Origin: Artocarpus heterophyllus
Lineage: Eukaryota > Streptophyta > Magnoliopsida > Rosales > Moraceae
Direction of reading: 5' to 3'
DNA length: 64,000 nt
Assembly (NCBI GenBank): GCA_025403435.1
Contig: CM046354.1
Location: 20,338,424-20,402,423 of the forward strand
In this document: in pieces, positions 43,529 to 55,956 of the stretch
Numbering within the stretch: the stretch's first letter is position 1
Layout of the letters: the number at the start of each line of letters is the position of its first letter
Program-made: the position numbers and the translations under genes
Notes under the pieces: model-generated
Database searches by the model: none
Told to the model about the DNA's origin: nothing
What the model saw: the letters and a program-made list of their open reading frames with translations, nothing else

Positions 43529-44793
43529 CTATCTTTAATATTCAGATAAAAAAATGTATAATATAAAAGCAATTGTAACGTAGTTTAGGAATAATCTGTA
43601 GATATCTTTAAGGTCTACATTTTTTAAAAAAAAAAAGAAAAATGTGTATTAAGAAAAGTAAGATAACCAACTAGTACTAAAGAAGCCCAGGATGTTTTTT
43701 AAACAAGCTGATTCCATAGTTACTAAAATAGTGTAAGTTGAGGTTAGGTTTGATACCATGTTGAGTGGGTGGTTGGTTGGTGATGCAAATGCAAAAAGTT
43801 TGGTAAAAGGGTTGGTCAATAATAACAAGTGTTTTGCTTTGGTTTGAAGATTTGTTTTTGTTTAAAAAAGTTAGTAAAAGGAAAGAGAGCAAAAGTTTTT
43901 GACAATCAAACTTCAGCGTCACGCATTTTTATCTATGAAAAATACTTTTCAACCCAGTTGGGTAATAACCTGTCCTGAATAGAAGCGCCCATTGTTAACT
44001 ATACAAAACTATTGTACAATCAACAAAAATGTTTCTAAAAAAAATATTTAATATAATAGTTAGAACTATTAATTAAAACTATAAACAATATAGTATGTAT
44101 TTATATTATAATAACTTTTTTACTTTTATTGTAATATGCAAGAGTTTTATATTGTTCTTAACTGAAAAATTAGTTAGAATGAACTAATGTCAAACAGACT
44201 ATAAAAAATTAAAAAATACTTTAAACATCACCGATGCTTAACACTGTAACTAATAAAAGATAGGTCATATCTATGAGACCCAATTAAAAAAAAAAAAAAA
44301 AAAACCACACACACTATAACTAATAAAAGTTGTAAAACGTGCATTTTATTAGTGTTTATTGTTTAACACTATTGGTGTCCTATAGCATTGTTTTTCCACG
44401 AATGGACACACCACCGTTGCATACATTCCTTTGGAGCAGAAAATATGTCGTGCAAGTAAAAATAGGAGCCTAGACAAACCACTTGATATATTCCGCCTCT
44501 TTTTTTTTCTTTTTTTTTTTTCTGAAGAAGAAAAATACTTGCCGAGAAAAAGAGTGTTAGCTAAATGCTTGTCAGGAAATATGTCAAAAATTGCAAATCC
44601 CGTGTAAAGTAGCTTTCAGTATAAAAGTGGTTTATCCAAGTAATCTAGGGACGCAACGCATCCCCACAACGCGTGGATCCTTCACAAAGTGCATTTCCTA
44701 TATACTCCACCCATCTCGGCGTACCTCATTCGGACCCAAAGACCTCCTTGAGCAAAACAGACAACCTTACCGCCATTGGTCTCAAGTACAATC
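42536..44793. other. Transketolase upstream region and intergenic DNA
   Basis: The first ~120 bp upstream of the ATG are GA/CT-rich, probably 5' leader. A TA microsatellite lies at 43493-43528. A patch at 44090-44205 (TTATTGTAATATGCAAGAG..) resembles the one at 30180-30270 and probably belongs to a common MITE family. Nothing codes for a protein I can support. Confidence 0.5.
43493..43528. repeat. TA microsatellite
   Basis: About 36 bp of alternating TA/CA dinucleotides in intergenic DNA upstream of transketolase. Confidence 0.9.
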
Positions 44794-45608
44794 TCACATC
44801 AATTTGATTCGTTTATAGTTGGAAGCAGAATTCCGAATCCCTTTACTGGTGACAGAAAATGGTGCTGATGCTGATCAGAGAGAGGGCGACTTGTCTATGA
44901 ACGCATAGTGTTCATCACCATTCCAATACAAGATGACACGATTTGTACAAGAATGTGACCAGCTATCGCCTAACAAGCACAACAAGATCGAACCAGAAAT
45001 ATATCAATCAACAGGCGAGTAACATGATAACCAAGCAAAATTACGAGCTCTCAAGTTAGAGGCAGGAACTGAGAACAACAAAATTACCTAGTGCAAGTGC
45101 TAACTGAAACGAACCTTCCGTGTACTTTGTGGTCACTTGGTTAAAGATAAAAACCTGCCACAAAGAGGTGGAGAAAAACAAATTAGAGGCAAAAGAAAAA
45201 AAAGGATAAGTGTAGAGTGGCAAGAAGAGTGTTTCAAGCATAACAAAACAATAATACAATAAGGCTAGCAGCCAAATACCATGACATAGGAACTCCAATT
45301 CTATAACTTAATAGAATGCAACCAAGATTTTATGTAAAAATATCAACCATACTTGGATTGCTTGAATGGTCAACCAAACCAATCCAAGAAATTTGCGTCA
45401 CAGACAGGCCGCGTGGTATCCAACCGAGAAGGAAGCCTTTCATAACAAAGGGGGAATAAATTTTTGAGAACTTGGATCCAGCAAAAACTAGAAATAACAT
45501 CTTTAAGTTGTTATAACTTTCACCAACCTATTGCAAATTATACAGAGCAAATAAGTGCTTACCGCTAAGTTATAGATTTTTGCAAGGTTCGTCAGCTTTA
45601 GGGCCATT

Positions 45609-45613
45609 CCACC
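45609..45613. repeat. Target-site duplication, left copy (CCACC)
   Basis: The left copy of the 5-bp duplication flanking the LTR-like element. On the coding strand it reads GGTGG and contributes the G of a CAG acceptor-like dinucleotide at the element-exon border. Confidence 0.8.
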
Positions 45614-47585
45614 TGTAACGCCCCTATATGGGGGTTAACAGTTTTTAATGAGATAAAATAAAATAAATAATAAAAGTAAAACCTTAAAAATTAAAATTTG
45701 TCCGGGACTTAAATGAAAACTCTCAACTCAAAAATAAAAATATAAACGATAAATAAACCACAGTTTAATGTAGCACCTTAAATTTAATAATATAAACTGT
45801 TGTCATCATCATTTTAACCCTCAACACATTGTAATACAGTCACAGAAAGTAACAATTGATGCTTACATTATCATGAAGAACATTCTCAACAATTGAAGCA
45901 GTCCCAATGTAATATAGCTACATCACTTCCTCAACTATATTTCTCGTAGCCACCTCACACTTAGTGAGTCCTGAAAAGATATAAACATAAGGGAATGAGC
46001 AACACTATGCTCAGTAGAGAAAGCCATTACTCACCTTTAGGTTTTTATCATTACCACATTAAAACCTGCATGGTTAGTAAGTCACATCATATTCCAGATT
46101 ATGAGGTTTATTATGATCACATCTTATGGATACCGTAGTTAATCATTACCAAGTGTCATAATTACACATTTATACAAATATTACCAATCATCATTGTTCC
46201 TAGGTATCCATGTTAAATTGAGTATCACTCAACTCATCGAAACTCAAATGGGCGCACTTGATCACCCTATAAACATTCCAAGGGTGTTCCGGTGAGGGGA
46301 CATCAAGCCCCGAGTCCTCACCAAGTCGATTCCTGTACAGTGTGTTCTGGGACTTTCAACCCAAGGAAGCGTCATCGCCTTCCCCCTATTTTACCTTTTA
46401 GGGTATTCATGCCCAAGGACGTAACCGTCGCCCTCTTCATGTCTCACAATTTCTCTATATTGAATCATTATCAATAGAGTTAGTTTTCCTAACCATGCTT
46501 CTCAATTTATAACATGTGTCAATTCATTATGTTCCTCGCCGTACAATACAAGACGAGTCCATGTCATAGTTTCATATGTGATAATCATATAATATCAGTT
46601 CAACATAGATATATATATATTGCGGCAAAACAATCAATTTTAATTCTATAAAAACCTCACAAAAGATGAGTAATAGAATCCCTACCTTTTAAGCTTATCA
46701 ACAGTCTCTTAATCCTGGAATCAATTAACGTTAGCTCCATACTCCCTTGATCCTAAGGCGTGCATAAGGACAATTAAAACTAAAGCACAACATACAACTA
46801 CATTCATAAAATTTATTTTAATTTAATCTTAGAATTTCAAGAAATAACCACTGCCCATAGGGGTATTACAAAGTTTAACAATATAAATTTTCTGTCTAGG
46901 GCATATACACTTAGACTTCATACATATGCTCCAAAATAGCAACAAACATATACTTAGGTTTAAGAACGTAAATTTGAATAATCCTTTAGTATAAAAGAAA
47001 ATTTATAAATGAAAGACTAAATTTGTTCATAAGATTCTAACCTCGGATTATGGTTAGTTGGAAGCTTGAAATGGCTTCAAAACAGGTTCCTTTAGTTCGG
47101 TATGACTGAAATTCTTGCTCAAATGGAGGTGATGGTGGCTGATTTTTATGGCTGCCTTGAAGAAGTTCTCTAAGTATTTTGCTTCAGCAAAGAAATAAGA
47201 AGAAGAGTGTGGGAACCGTGGAAGAGAAAGGAAGAAAAGATAAAGTCTTTGAAGAGAAGTGATGGAAACAATTATAGAGGAGACATGTTGAAGCATGTCA
47301 CGGAGGAAATAAAGAAAATGAGGGTCAAGAGTAGTTGGAAAAGATATCCTTATGTCTCATCTAAAGACTTTAACACACATAATGCCAATATGACATTTTT
47401 GAGATTTATTAGAAGTTCTAAGGCTTTTTAGTAATCATACTAAATAAATATAGGAGAATTTTAGAAAATTTAAAAATAGATAAAAATAAATATTATAAAA
47501 TAAATTTAAATGAAGCAATTTTTTTTATACATTAAAAATTAATTTAATTACCTCAATACCCGTTAGGAGAATAACGGGTGTCACA
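45614..47585. mobile_element. Solo-LTR-like element inside a RAD51C coding exon
   Basis: Starts TGTAACGCCCC and ends GGGTGTCACA, a TG...CA pair with related inverted ends. It is bounded by exact 5-bp duplications CCACC at 45609-45613 and 47586-47590. Both ends carry hairpins: CCCC-TATA-GGGG at the left and CCCGTTA-ggagaa-TAACGGG at the right. There is no gag or polymerase in its 1,972 bp, so a solo LTR of a Ty3-type element is the simplest reading. A short non-autonomous LTR element cannot be excluded. Confidence 0.8.
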
Positions 47586-47590
47586 CCACC
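47586..47590. repeat. Target-site duplication, right copy (CCACC)
   Basis: The right copy of the duplication. On the coding strand it reads GGTGG after CTC, supplying GT dinucleotides that could act as a splice donor. Confidence 0.8.
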
Positions 47591-49469
47591 GAGCAACCGG
47601 ACCCTGAGAGCCAAGTCCTCAAAATCTTGGCGAAAATGGAAAGTAACACTATCAACAATAACAATCTTAACCTGGGAACTTTTGTATGCAAAATTAGTTC
47701 CTCGCGGGATGATAAACAATATGGGACAAGGAAGAATACGAGACAAGGATATAATGTTATATTTGAAAATTGGTTTATATATGGCCAACAGAAAGAACAA
47801 ATAGGAACACTTGCATATATAGTATGGTTACCTAATGGCTAATACCTACATCTTTATGCTCTGAGATGAATTTGTCTAAGTAATTTATTACAGCCATTTG
47901 CACAGTGTAACTGCAGATTCGGAAATAGTAGATGCTTTCCAAGTCATCATTGGGCTTAAGATTCACTTGGCATAAATGATTTTCCTTATGTACAAGATCA
48001 TTGTATCCCGCCATGTCTAATGCCGAAGCTTCAGCAATTTGGAAAGCCCGCTCCACCATAAAGCTTCCTTCAGTATCTTTTAAGTTCCATGCAAGAATAG
48101 TCTTCAAAAACAGAAAATGCACTTCAAACCAAAGCAAAAAGGGAATTTTGCAACGATACTCAACCTATATATGCTGCTTCTCCTCCCAGGATACCTAAAT
48201 CAACTGGAATTTGAACGTTTACAGCAAGTTGAATCCTGTAATTCAACATATATGCTGAATGCCCAAGACTGAAAACTAATAAAGAAGAAGACATTAAATG
48301 GACAAAATATCCATACCCTAGCTGTGTTTTACCAATGCCTGGCACTCCACCTAAAAGTTTTTTAGATGGATATGAGATCCTAGAAGAGAAAACTTTGTTA
48401 CGCTGATAAACAAAGAGAAAATAGTAACTAACCGATTTCGGTAACTTCTTTGCAATTAATGCCATCGCCAAGGATGTTATCCAAATCTGCACAAGAAGTA
48501 GTAATGTGTGGAAGCAACTGCTCCTCGTGAAGCATGTCACATGCCGTCTGTGCCCCTGTGGACGGGAAGCCACAACATAACTTTTAGCTTAGTTTATAAG
48601 TCGAAAATATTTACCAAGAGTTATATCTTCTTTTTTCTTTTCATGCAGAGTAATGAAAGGATTGTCAATTTTCAAGTATTTTATCATTGTCAGGAATCAA
48701 ATGCATTTTAGTTTAATCAAGATAACACATAACCGATACAGAACTGAATAGAGTTAACTTTAATAGCATGAAAAATTAGCAGAGATTCAAATATCCCAGT
48801 TGTAATGAATTCTGCACTGGTAGATAGTAAAGCAGCCAGCACGACTGCATGTACAGGAAAATATAAACAATGGAAAAATTAATTGCTTAAAATTAAGTAC
48901 AGGGTGGGCTAACAATTTCCGATATTAAAGAACTCTATAAAAGAGTTATCTATTAGAACAATACTCTTGTCGATTTATTAAAAAGAAGTAAATCTACGCC
49001 TGGGAAATTAGTAAGGCGTCAGGCAAAATTGGTACAAGAAGCCGTAGATACACTTTTCGATGTATCATATGGGTACAACATAATGAGGGCATGCAAGAAG
49101 GGAATTTCATGATTGCACTAAGGACTCTTAAGAGTCCTAATGAACCATGACACTGGTAAAAAGAATAAAAAATTTGAAATTTCAGATCAGTCAATCTACA
49201 ATACATTACTTGATTTCCCAAAACAATAATAACCGCTAAAGACGTAACATACAACACAAAAAGAGAGTAGTAACCAACTTACCATTAACAATAGTCTGGC
49301 CTCCATTGGTCCTGTCTAGCCTACTGTTGAGTGACGCTGCCTTCAGAATCTCAAGAGCTTCACTATCTGGGATATTCAATTCTGGTATAAAATAAACCAA
49401 CTAATGATCAAAAGGGACCAGAAAAGCCCTTTGTATCGAAGAATGCAAAAATAAATTATTGGACTTTTT

Positions 49470-49770
49470 AAAATTCTTTGGCCCCTAAAAAATAGAAGTC
49501 CCAAGCTTAAGTTGCAACTTTGGTACTTTCATTCAATTTTTTAATGCTTTAAATCACCTATCGGTCACGTGATTGGTTGGTAAAAGGTAATTTTCAAATC
49601 ATCTTAAGCACATGTGACTAAGACCATTAAAAATGACCCCTCGACGACGAAATTATTAAAAAAGACCAAAGTTGCAACTTGTGATAACCTCGGGAACGGG
49701 GATTGTTTTCTTTTGAATTGTAGGAGGGCAAAGTGAGATCTCCTATTCTTCAAGGGCCAAATATGAAATT
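49470..49770. mobile_element. MITE in RAD51C intron 1
   Basis: A perfect 16-bp inverted pair AAGTTGCAACTTTGGT (49509-49524) and its complement (49665-49680) lies inside outer arms TTTGGCCCCTAAAAAATAG (about 49477-49495) and the complement of CTATTCTTCAAGGGCCAAA (about 49744-49762). Non-coding. Family not recognised. Confidence 0.55.
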
Positions 49771-50389
49771 AACCCAATAAAATATCAACAGTAATCAAAG
49801 TGACTAGGAATGGGCATGGGCTTCACTTCCAGGAAGCTATTTCAAGATAAATTTAGTGGCAGAGAGTCGATTAATAAGGAACAGTGATCAAAATCTTCAC
49901 AAAACCTTTTTTGATTATTATCTGCAATCGGATTATCTAATATCTGAGCAACAAAAAAAATTACCCAAATACAGCTTACTGGAATACATTCAAACCCAGA
50001 TTCCTCCTCTTCAGGGAAAATAATAATAGTAATAAGTATCCAACATTTGGGTAAAATGCAAATTTTAGCCCCCCAAACATATTCATTCCATTTTCGATTT
50101 TTTCCTCGAGACGCTTTTAGAAACTATCATTTGGCACAAAATCGAAGCTTCTCTAAATCTTTGAAGACCAAAAAAAGAACATTAGAAGATTAAAGAGTAT
50201 ATACGTCGAACAGTTACAGGAGATGAAATTCATGGAGGAAAAAAGGGCGATAAGACTAAGAGGAAATGAAGAAGATCACCTCGAGCAAGATGGGAGGGAG
50301 AGAGAAGAAAGGGAAGAGAGAGTGTTATAGCCCGCCGAGATCAGTTTGCCTCTCCGTGACGCTGAGATTGGTAATCTTCCCACTTCCAT

Positions 50390-52147
50390 ACTTTTCTGCT
50401 TCTCTGCATACATTCTACAAAAAAAAACAAATAGTGGGAATTGGAGGGAAGTTTTGGAGGAAGTGAAGTAGACCACAAAGAAGAAATAACCAAATTATTA
50501 TAATAGTTAATTTTCAATCATTTTTTATTTATATCACTTTTGTCTGTTCAACTTTTTTTTTAGCCTATAAATTTCAAAATATTACTGTCTGTTTGATATT
50601 GTTTTAAAAATTTTTGATATGTTTTGGCATGTTTTTTTAAAACAAAAGTTTCAAAGATACCTTCAATATAATTCTCAAAAAATTTTATTTTTTAAAATAA
50701 AATTATTTTTATATATTTTAAAAACACTTCTAAACAGACTCTTGTCCCCGTCTCATCCCATGTGTGGCCCTTTAGTCAAATATTTGTTGAAAACTCGACG
50801 AAACCAATTGTGTGACATCTATGCGATTAACAAAGGCATTTTGAATGGATCGCGTCCAAATAAATTAAAAATTTGAAAAAATAAGGGGCAAACTTAAGTG
50901 AATCAACATTGTTTGAAAGTGCAACTTGAATTGTTTTGAAGTTCATTAGCCAAACTGAGAAGGAGGATTTTGAAAAAAAAAACTTTAAGAAAAAGACTTT
51001 TTGAACAAATAATCTCTTTTTTTTTTTGTTTTTTTTATACAAAAAAAAAAAAGACCATTTCCTTAATTGAAATTTTTTTTTTGGCCCTTTTGTCAAATTT
51101 TTCAAAAAGAACATGATTTTTGGAGTCAAAAGTGAACTTCACCTTTCAATTTTTAACATAAATTGGACAAAATGGGCTAAAAGTGGAGTCTTGAAGCCTT
51201 GGTCCATTTTTTTTAACTCCTTGAAGTTTTCTAGGCATTTAAGAAAGAATGTGAATAATTTTAGATGTTTGAGCTTGTTAAAGTAAATATTAAGTTTTAA
51301 AAATATTTGTTAAAAAGATAGTAAAAAAAATTTTTTAGTAAAATTTTTTTTACTTTTAGTACCGAGTAAATTTTTTATTGATTGTTATTTAATATAAATA
51401 TTTTTAAAATTTATTATTTATTTTAATAAGATTTAAAAAAGAAACGTTTACTGACTTTGGATCTCTTTCGATTTTTACAAGGACAAGCTTCTTTGATACC
51501 CGTAGCTTTTTCGTCGTTGACATACACAGTTCACATCGCTTCACTGCACCCGATCGCATTTAGTACATTTCAAGACGCGGTATCTGCGATCCAAACTTCG
51601 TTTCATTAAACAACGACATGTCGTTTCATTTAACTTTTAAAAAAAAAAAATGAATTTGCTTTTCGTCAACTGTCAGCAAGCCACCACCAGTCGTGTTTGG
51701 CATTAGTGGTCTAAACCACTTATTCAGTTACAAACAGTATAAATCTTCACATGTCTTAGTAACAATTAAAAGAAATCGCTATAAAACTCTCACATACTAT
51801 AGTAAAAACGGTTTTAATCACCCTGTCAAATACCCTAAATTAAATGGAACATTATTATCTTCAGGTTGTTTTCCCATATCAATGCAGAAGTCCCCCACCA
51901 ACTTCCATGTAGATTTCTAGAGAAAGCAAATAAGATGGTAACAAGGAAAAAATATTTACAAATACATGGACCTAAACTGGTTGGAAACAACACCCATTTC
52001 CTTTTATGTGCATTATTATAGCCAGCGCTTGTCTTCTTACGCTCGCAACAAGAGTTCTCCCAAAAGGCCCTTATAATGCTGCTACATTCTTCAAAATTCG
52101 CATTTCGCTTTGCACTTGTCGCTTGGCTGAGGTTGATTGTTCCAACA
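50390..52147. other. Intergenic region between RAD51C and the TsaD-family gene
   Basis: Holds the short RAD51C upstream region, homopolymer-rich AT DNA and one copy of a repeat at 51030-51108. A MITE-like patch at about 51715-51830 contains CTCTCACATACTATAG. The last ~250 bp before 52148 are probably the 3' UTR of the downstream-strand gene. No gene is seen. Confidence 0.5.
51030..51108 (+). repeat. Repeat copy matching 56540-56606
   Basis: Contains AATTGAAATTTTTTTT followed by GGCCCTTTTGTCAAATTTTTC. A second direct copy lies about 5.5 kb away on the other side of the TsaD-family gene. Confidence 0.5.
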
Positions 52148-55100
52148 TTAAAGATCATCTTTGGACAAGAAATGACTCCACTTAGGATCATCCGCTGGTT
52201 GCAAGTTATTTTTTATTAGAGATGCTTGAACGAGGGATGTCAGAGATGGATGGATTCGCGCTGTTCTCAAGGAGCGAGCGTCACTTCTTCCCTCTGCATG
52301 TTCCTCTCCCAATGGCCATCTTGGCCGCAAATCATACTGACAACATGAACCAAAAATTTAAATAAAAAAAAAAAAAGGAAAACAAGGGATAAATGATGGA
52401 ATAAAGTCACAAGCAATTGGGAGATGTAAACAGACCACAAAATCTTCCGGTTCTTCTGCCGGCGGCGGTGGATCAAATCTGCCCACGTGAAACTGCTCAA
52501 TACCGGTCCAAGCCACCATTACACCTGGTTAGTCATAGGGAATGAACAGCTTATTTGACAAACAATATCAATGAGGGAACCTTGCCTAGAAAAATATCAA
52601 TTTGAACCCAGCAAACCCTTGTGATTTTTGAAAATATATTAATAGTAGTTGTAGTAGTAATAAAGGGGAAAAAAGATTTATGTTCTGTCTCAAGCACATA
52701 AACCCCTAATAAAGCTTTGTTCGATAAAACACAAGATTCGTTCCGTAAGAAAACACCAAGCAGCAGTCATCTCATTCACAGGCTCAACCAAAAATAGTTT
52801 TATGAGTTACCATTATCAGTACAAAGGCTGGGAGGTGGACACACAAGGCGCAAGTTGTTCTTCTTAACAACCTGATCAAGCCGAGCCCGGACATACTTAT
52901 TCGATGCAACGCCTCCAGAAACCACCTGCAGGAGGAGAATACGAAGACAAATTTATTACTCTGCAGTACACAAGGAAAATTATCTTTGAAGTGCAATATA
53001 AAACTGCTGTTCACATCACCAAATATTTTATAGATGGTTCAATCTTTAAAGCCCACTCAATTGCTCGCTGGCACCGCTCCTCCAGATGTAATACAGCAAC
53101 TCGCTGCATAAAAAAAGCTTCAGTAGGGGCACCGTGACAATAGAAATAGAAGAGACAAAGCGGGAAACAAAACAGTAAATATTCACAAAAGCTTGGAGAA
53201 AAGACACAAGAAAAACATACATATAGCAACCTGAAAAGAGGCAGCGATATCAGCTCGAGAGCGTCTATCTTCACTACTTGCAGAAGAAATAGGAATTGCG
53301 GCGTTACTGCAGGAATCAAGGTCAGGATCAAAGCAGGAAAGAGAAAAACAAGACCATAAAGTTACACTCATCATAACACAAAACTATGTGATTAGTAGTA
53401 TTTGGTACTACCGGTTAATTTCTATCAGGAACAAGCATAAAATGACTAGAACAATTGATCTTAGCAGTTTCATTTCTACTTGATTAATCACTATTGATCT
53501 TAGTAGTTTCATTAGAACTATTGACGTTAGAGTAGATTCTTGAGATCTCCTCATTTTTCAAAATTACAGTATCAGGTCAATTCAAGAGAAATGATACGAA
53601 TTGAACTTTTGACATACAAACTTACTCAAATATGCAAACTATTATGCCTTTTGAAAAGATTGACATACACATTTCTGGATTCAATTGCCAGCCTCACTTG
53701 AGTCTTCAGACCAGCGTAAGAAAAATTGCAATCTTTATGTTGCTTCATTGGAATCTAGAAAAACAAGTATTAAAAATGGGCAACCTTATGAAGCAAATAT
53801 CTCTGACATATCCAGTCATGGAAGACAACTTACAGAGAATTTGATTGATTCTGCGTCTCCCACTAGAGCAAGCTCCTCTATAGCTGGCCCACCACTTCTC
53901 CTCATGTCAAGGCCAAGCCATTTTGCAGTCTTGTCATATGCCTCACCAATTGCATCATCTATCGTGGTCCCAAGTTGTATATACTGACCAAGATCACGTG
54001 CAAGTATGAGCAGATTGTGTCCACCTGAAGATAGGCAAGACAATTACATAACACCACAGAACACAAAAGCACCCGAATTCAAATCAAGTCTTTGTTTTTA
54101 GAGTAATCTAGCAAATCCCAGGTGTCATTTCTTTGCAAAAAACAACATTGAAAATTGGATGATAAATCAAGATTTCCAAAAAAGCAAAAGGATAATAAGA
54201 GAGCCAATCTCTGGCATCTGAATCAAAGCCGGTAAGCTGAAGTGGTGGTTTTGATTTTGAAGACACAGGACTTTATCTTTAAACTTGGGTGGTTGCTTAA
54301 AAAATCCATCTACAACAGGCTTCAACTAAACGAAATTGCTATAGTAGAAAAGAAGTATACAAATGAATTTTCACCTGAAATAAGCAAAGCCATGAAAGGA
54401 AATTGCAAGTCCCGCTCAGTTAATCTGGAACAAATTACAAATACATTACTTGTAGGGAAGCACCTCAATTCACAATCTCTTGGAAGCATAACAACAAATA
54501 TCGACACCTTAAAAATGCTTTACTCACTAGAAAAGGAAATGTATACTGATCCATACACTATTCATCAGTGAACTGTCAAAAGGTTGTTACTCTTGTACCT
54601 GGCTACTAGAGCATGAGCCTCCATGTGATGGACACCAATGATTGGTAGATTAAAGCTGCCAGCGACTTTACGAGCTTTCCGCACCCCAACTGCATCATTG
54701 CGATAATGTGAATATATATCCTTTAGACACATCTTAGCAATACCCACTAGTGAATTTCAATTAAAAGTAGCAAAAATACAATCAATATCTCAAAATTACC
54801 CCGAAGACAAAGGCTTAAACCAGGACCAATAGTAACAGCAACTGCTGATAGATCTCTCTCAGACAAATTAGCTTTTTCAAGTGCTTCTTGCACAACCTGC
54901 AATTAGAAACCTAAAATATATAACAACCCAAGCATGAAGAACTTTATCCTCTCACATATTTCAGCCATTTGAAGGTGAACATAGATATACTGAACTAAAA
55001 CTTAATACTATGATAAAATACCGTTAATCACTTGAGCATGTGCAATGCCTCCATACAATTCTAATAATAATTTGTTAAATAATACTATTGATATACGCAT

Positions 55101-55956
55101 ATCATAACACTATAATTTGAAATTAATGATACCTGATCAATCACTTGAGCATGTGCTTCTTCTGCCATTTTTGGAGCAACACCTCCATATCGAGCAAGCA
55201 AATCCGCCTTAAAGTCGTCAAGGACTAAATTTAGAAAACCTTATTCTTTTGGTATTGAATATTAAGTTGTGAAGCGTAATTATTTGCCTTAACGGCAGCT
55301 GAAAATGCAAATGGCTCTCACATTCTTATTTATTTGGTTTTGTTCTTCAACTTTATTGCCCTCTCATAAGTATAGAATTGGGACGTCTAATTCTTAACAT
55401 TGAATCAAGAAAACCATTTCTATATTGCTTGTTCAAACTAGATTTTTTTCTTAAAAAAAGAAAATACATGACATGAATTGTTCCAATAAAGCTCAACAAA
55501 CGCAATAATACCTGAGAGGACACAACCTGGCTGAGAATTTCACCACTACTTCGAACCTGCATTCACCAGAAATCAGGACAAGAATTCAAAAGCAAGATAT
55601 CAACAGGCCATTGCGAAAACGACAATAGAAAGGAAGAAGAAGAAGAAGCGAAAGGAGAGGTGGCTTACGACGGCAGCGGCGGTGTCGTCGCAGCTGGTTT
55701 CGATGCCGAGAACGACGAGGTCCTGTGTGGCGGCGGAAGTGGTAGATGTGGAAAAGCGAGGCGACGAGGGATTGAGGGAACAAGAAAAGGTCGGAAGCAA
55801 CGAGGTTGAGGTTGTGGTTCGGAGTGGTCTGAGAAAAGAAGACATTGAGAGGGGAAGCGAGGAGGAGGGGGAGGGGGGTTTTGGGAGTAGAAGATTTAGG
55901 GCCCAAAGTGTTGACGAAACCGCCATACTCTTACAAGCGGAAGCCAACCTCAACAT
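52148..55956 (-). CDS. tRNA N6-adenosine threonylcarbamoyltransferase, mitochondrial type (OSGEPL1/Qri7)
   Basis: Transfers threonylcarbamoyl to A37 of ANN-decoding tRNAs. Thirteen exons on the minus strand: 55956-55669, 55556-55512, 55207-55133, 54896-54800, 54689-54599, 54424-54375, 54024-53834, 53754-53669, 53306-53231, 53103-53020, 52925-52811, 52524-52436 and 52336-52148, giving 1,476 bp and 491 residues. The first ~75 residues are Ser/Arg/Leu-rich, fitting an organelle presequence. The core has [35 protein letters not shown] (HxxxH metal ligands), [38 protein letters not shown] and [16 protein letters not shown]. Exon 8 must use the second of two adjacent GT donors (GTATGT) to keep frame. 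ATG 55956 is the first in-frame ATG; 55926 is a shorter alternative. Confidence 0.95.

Larger units (their letters stand above)
44794..50389 (-). pseudogene. RAD51C: RAD51C recombinase paralogue, disrupted by frameshift, solo LTR and stop
   Basis: RAD51C acts in homologous recombination and meiosis within RAD51-paralogue complexes. Ten exons on the minus strand: 50389-50280, 49381-49283, 48555-48433, 48350-48317, 48235-48165, 48076-47850, 47671-~47590, 45612-45563, 45154-45088 and 44969-44794. The protein begins MEVGRLPISASRRGKLISAG. Walker A is GGVPGIGKTQLG across exons 3-5, Walker B is VKIVIVDSVTFHF, followed by NQVTTKYTEGSFQLALALG and [19 protein letters not shown]. Three lesions are visible: an extra C in the CCC of exon 1 (near 50290) shifts the frame before HLARELNIP; a 1,972-bp LTR-like element splits the LLGG/MALK exon; and TGA at 44877-44875 replaces the expected Arg codon in the last exon, 27 codons before the ancestral stop. 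Exons total 1,039 bp, 1,038 without the extra base. Identity is secure. Whether the locus is dead, or the sequence has errors and the element is spliced out, is open. Confidence 0.85.

Noticed and set aside
53669..53754. Apparent frameshift at the exon 8/9 junction of the TsaD-family gene
   Set aside because: Using the second, stronger donor (GTATGT), two bases downstream, restores frame and yields [13 protein letters not shown]. The gene is intact.
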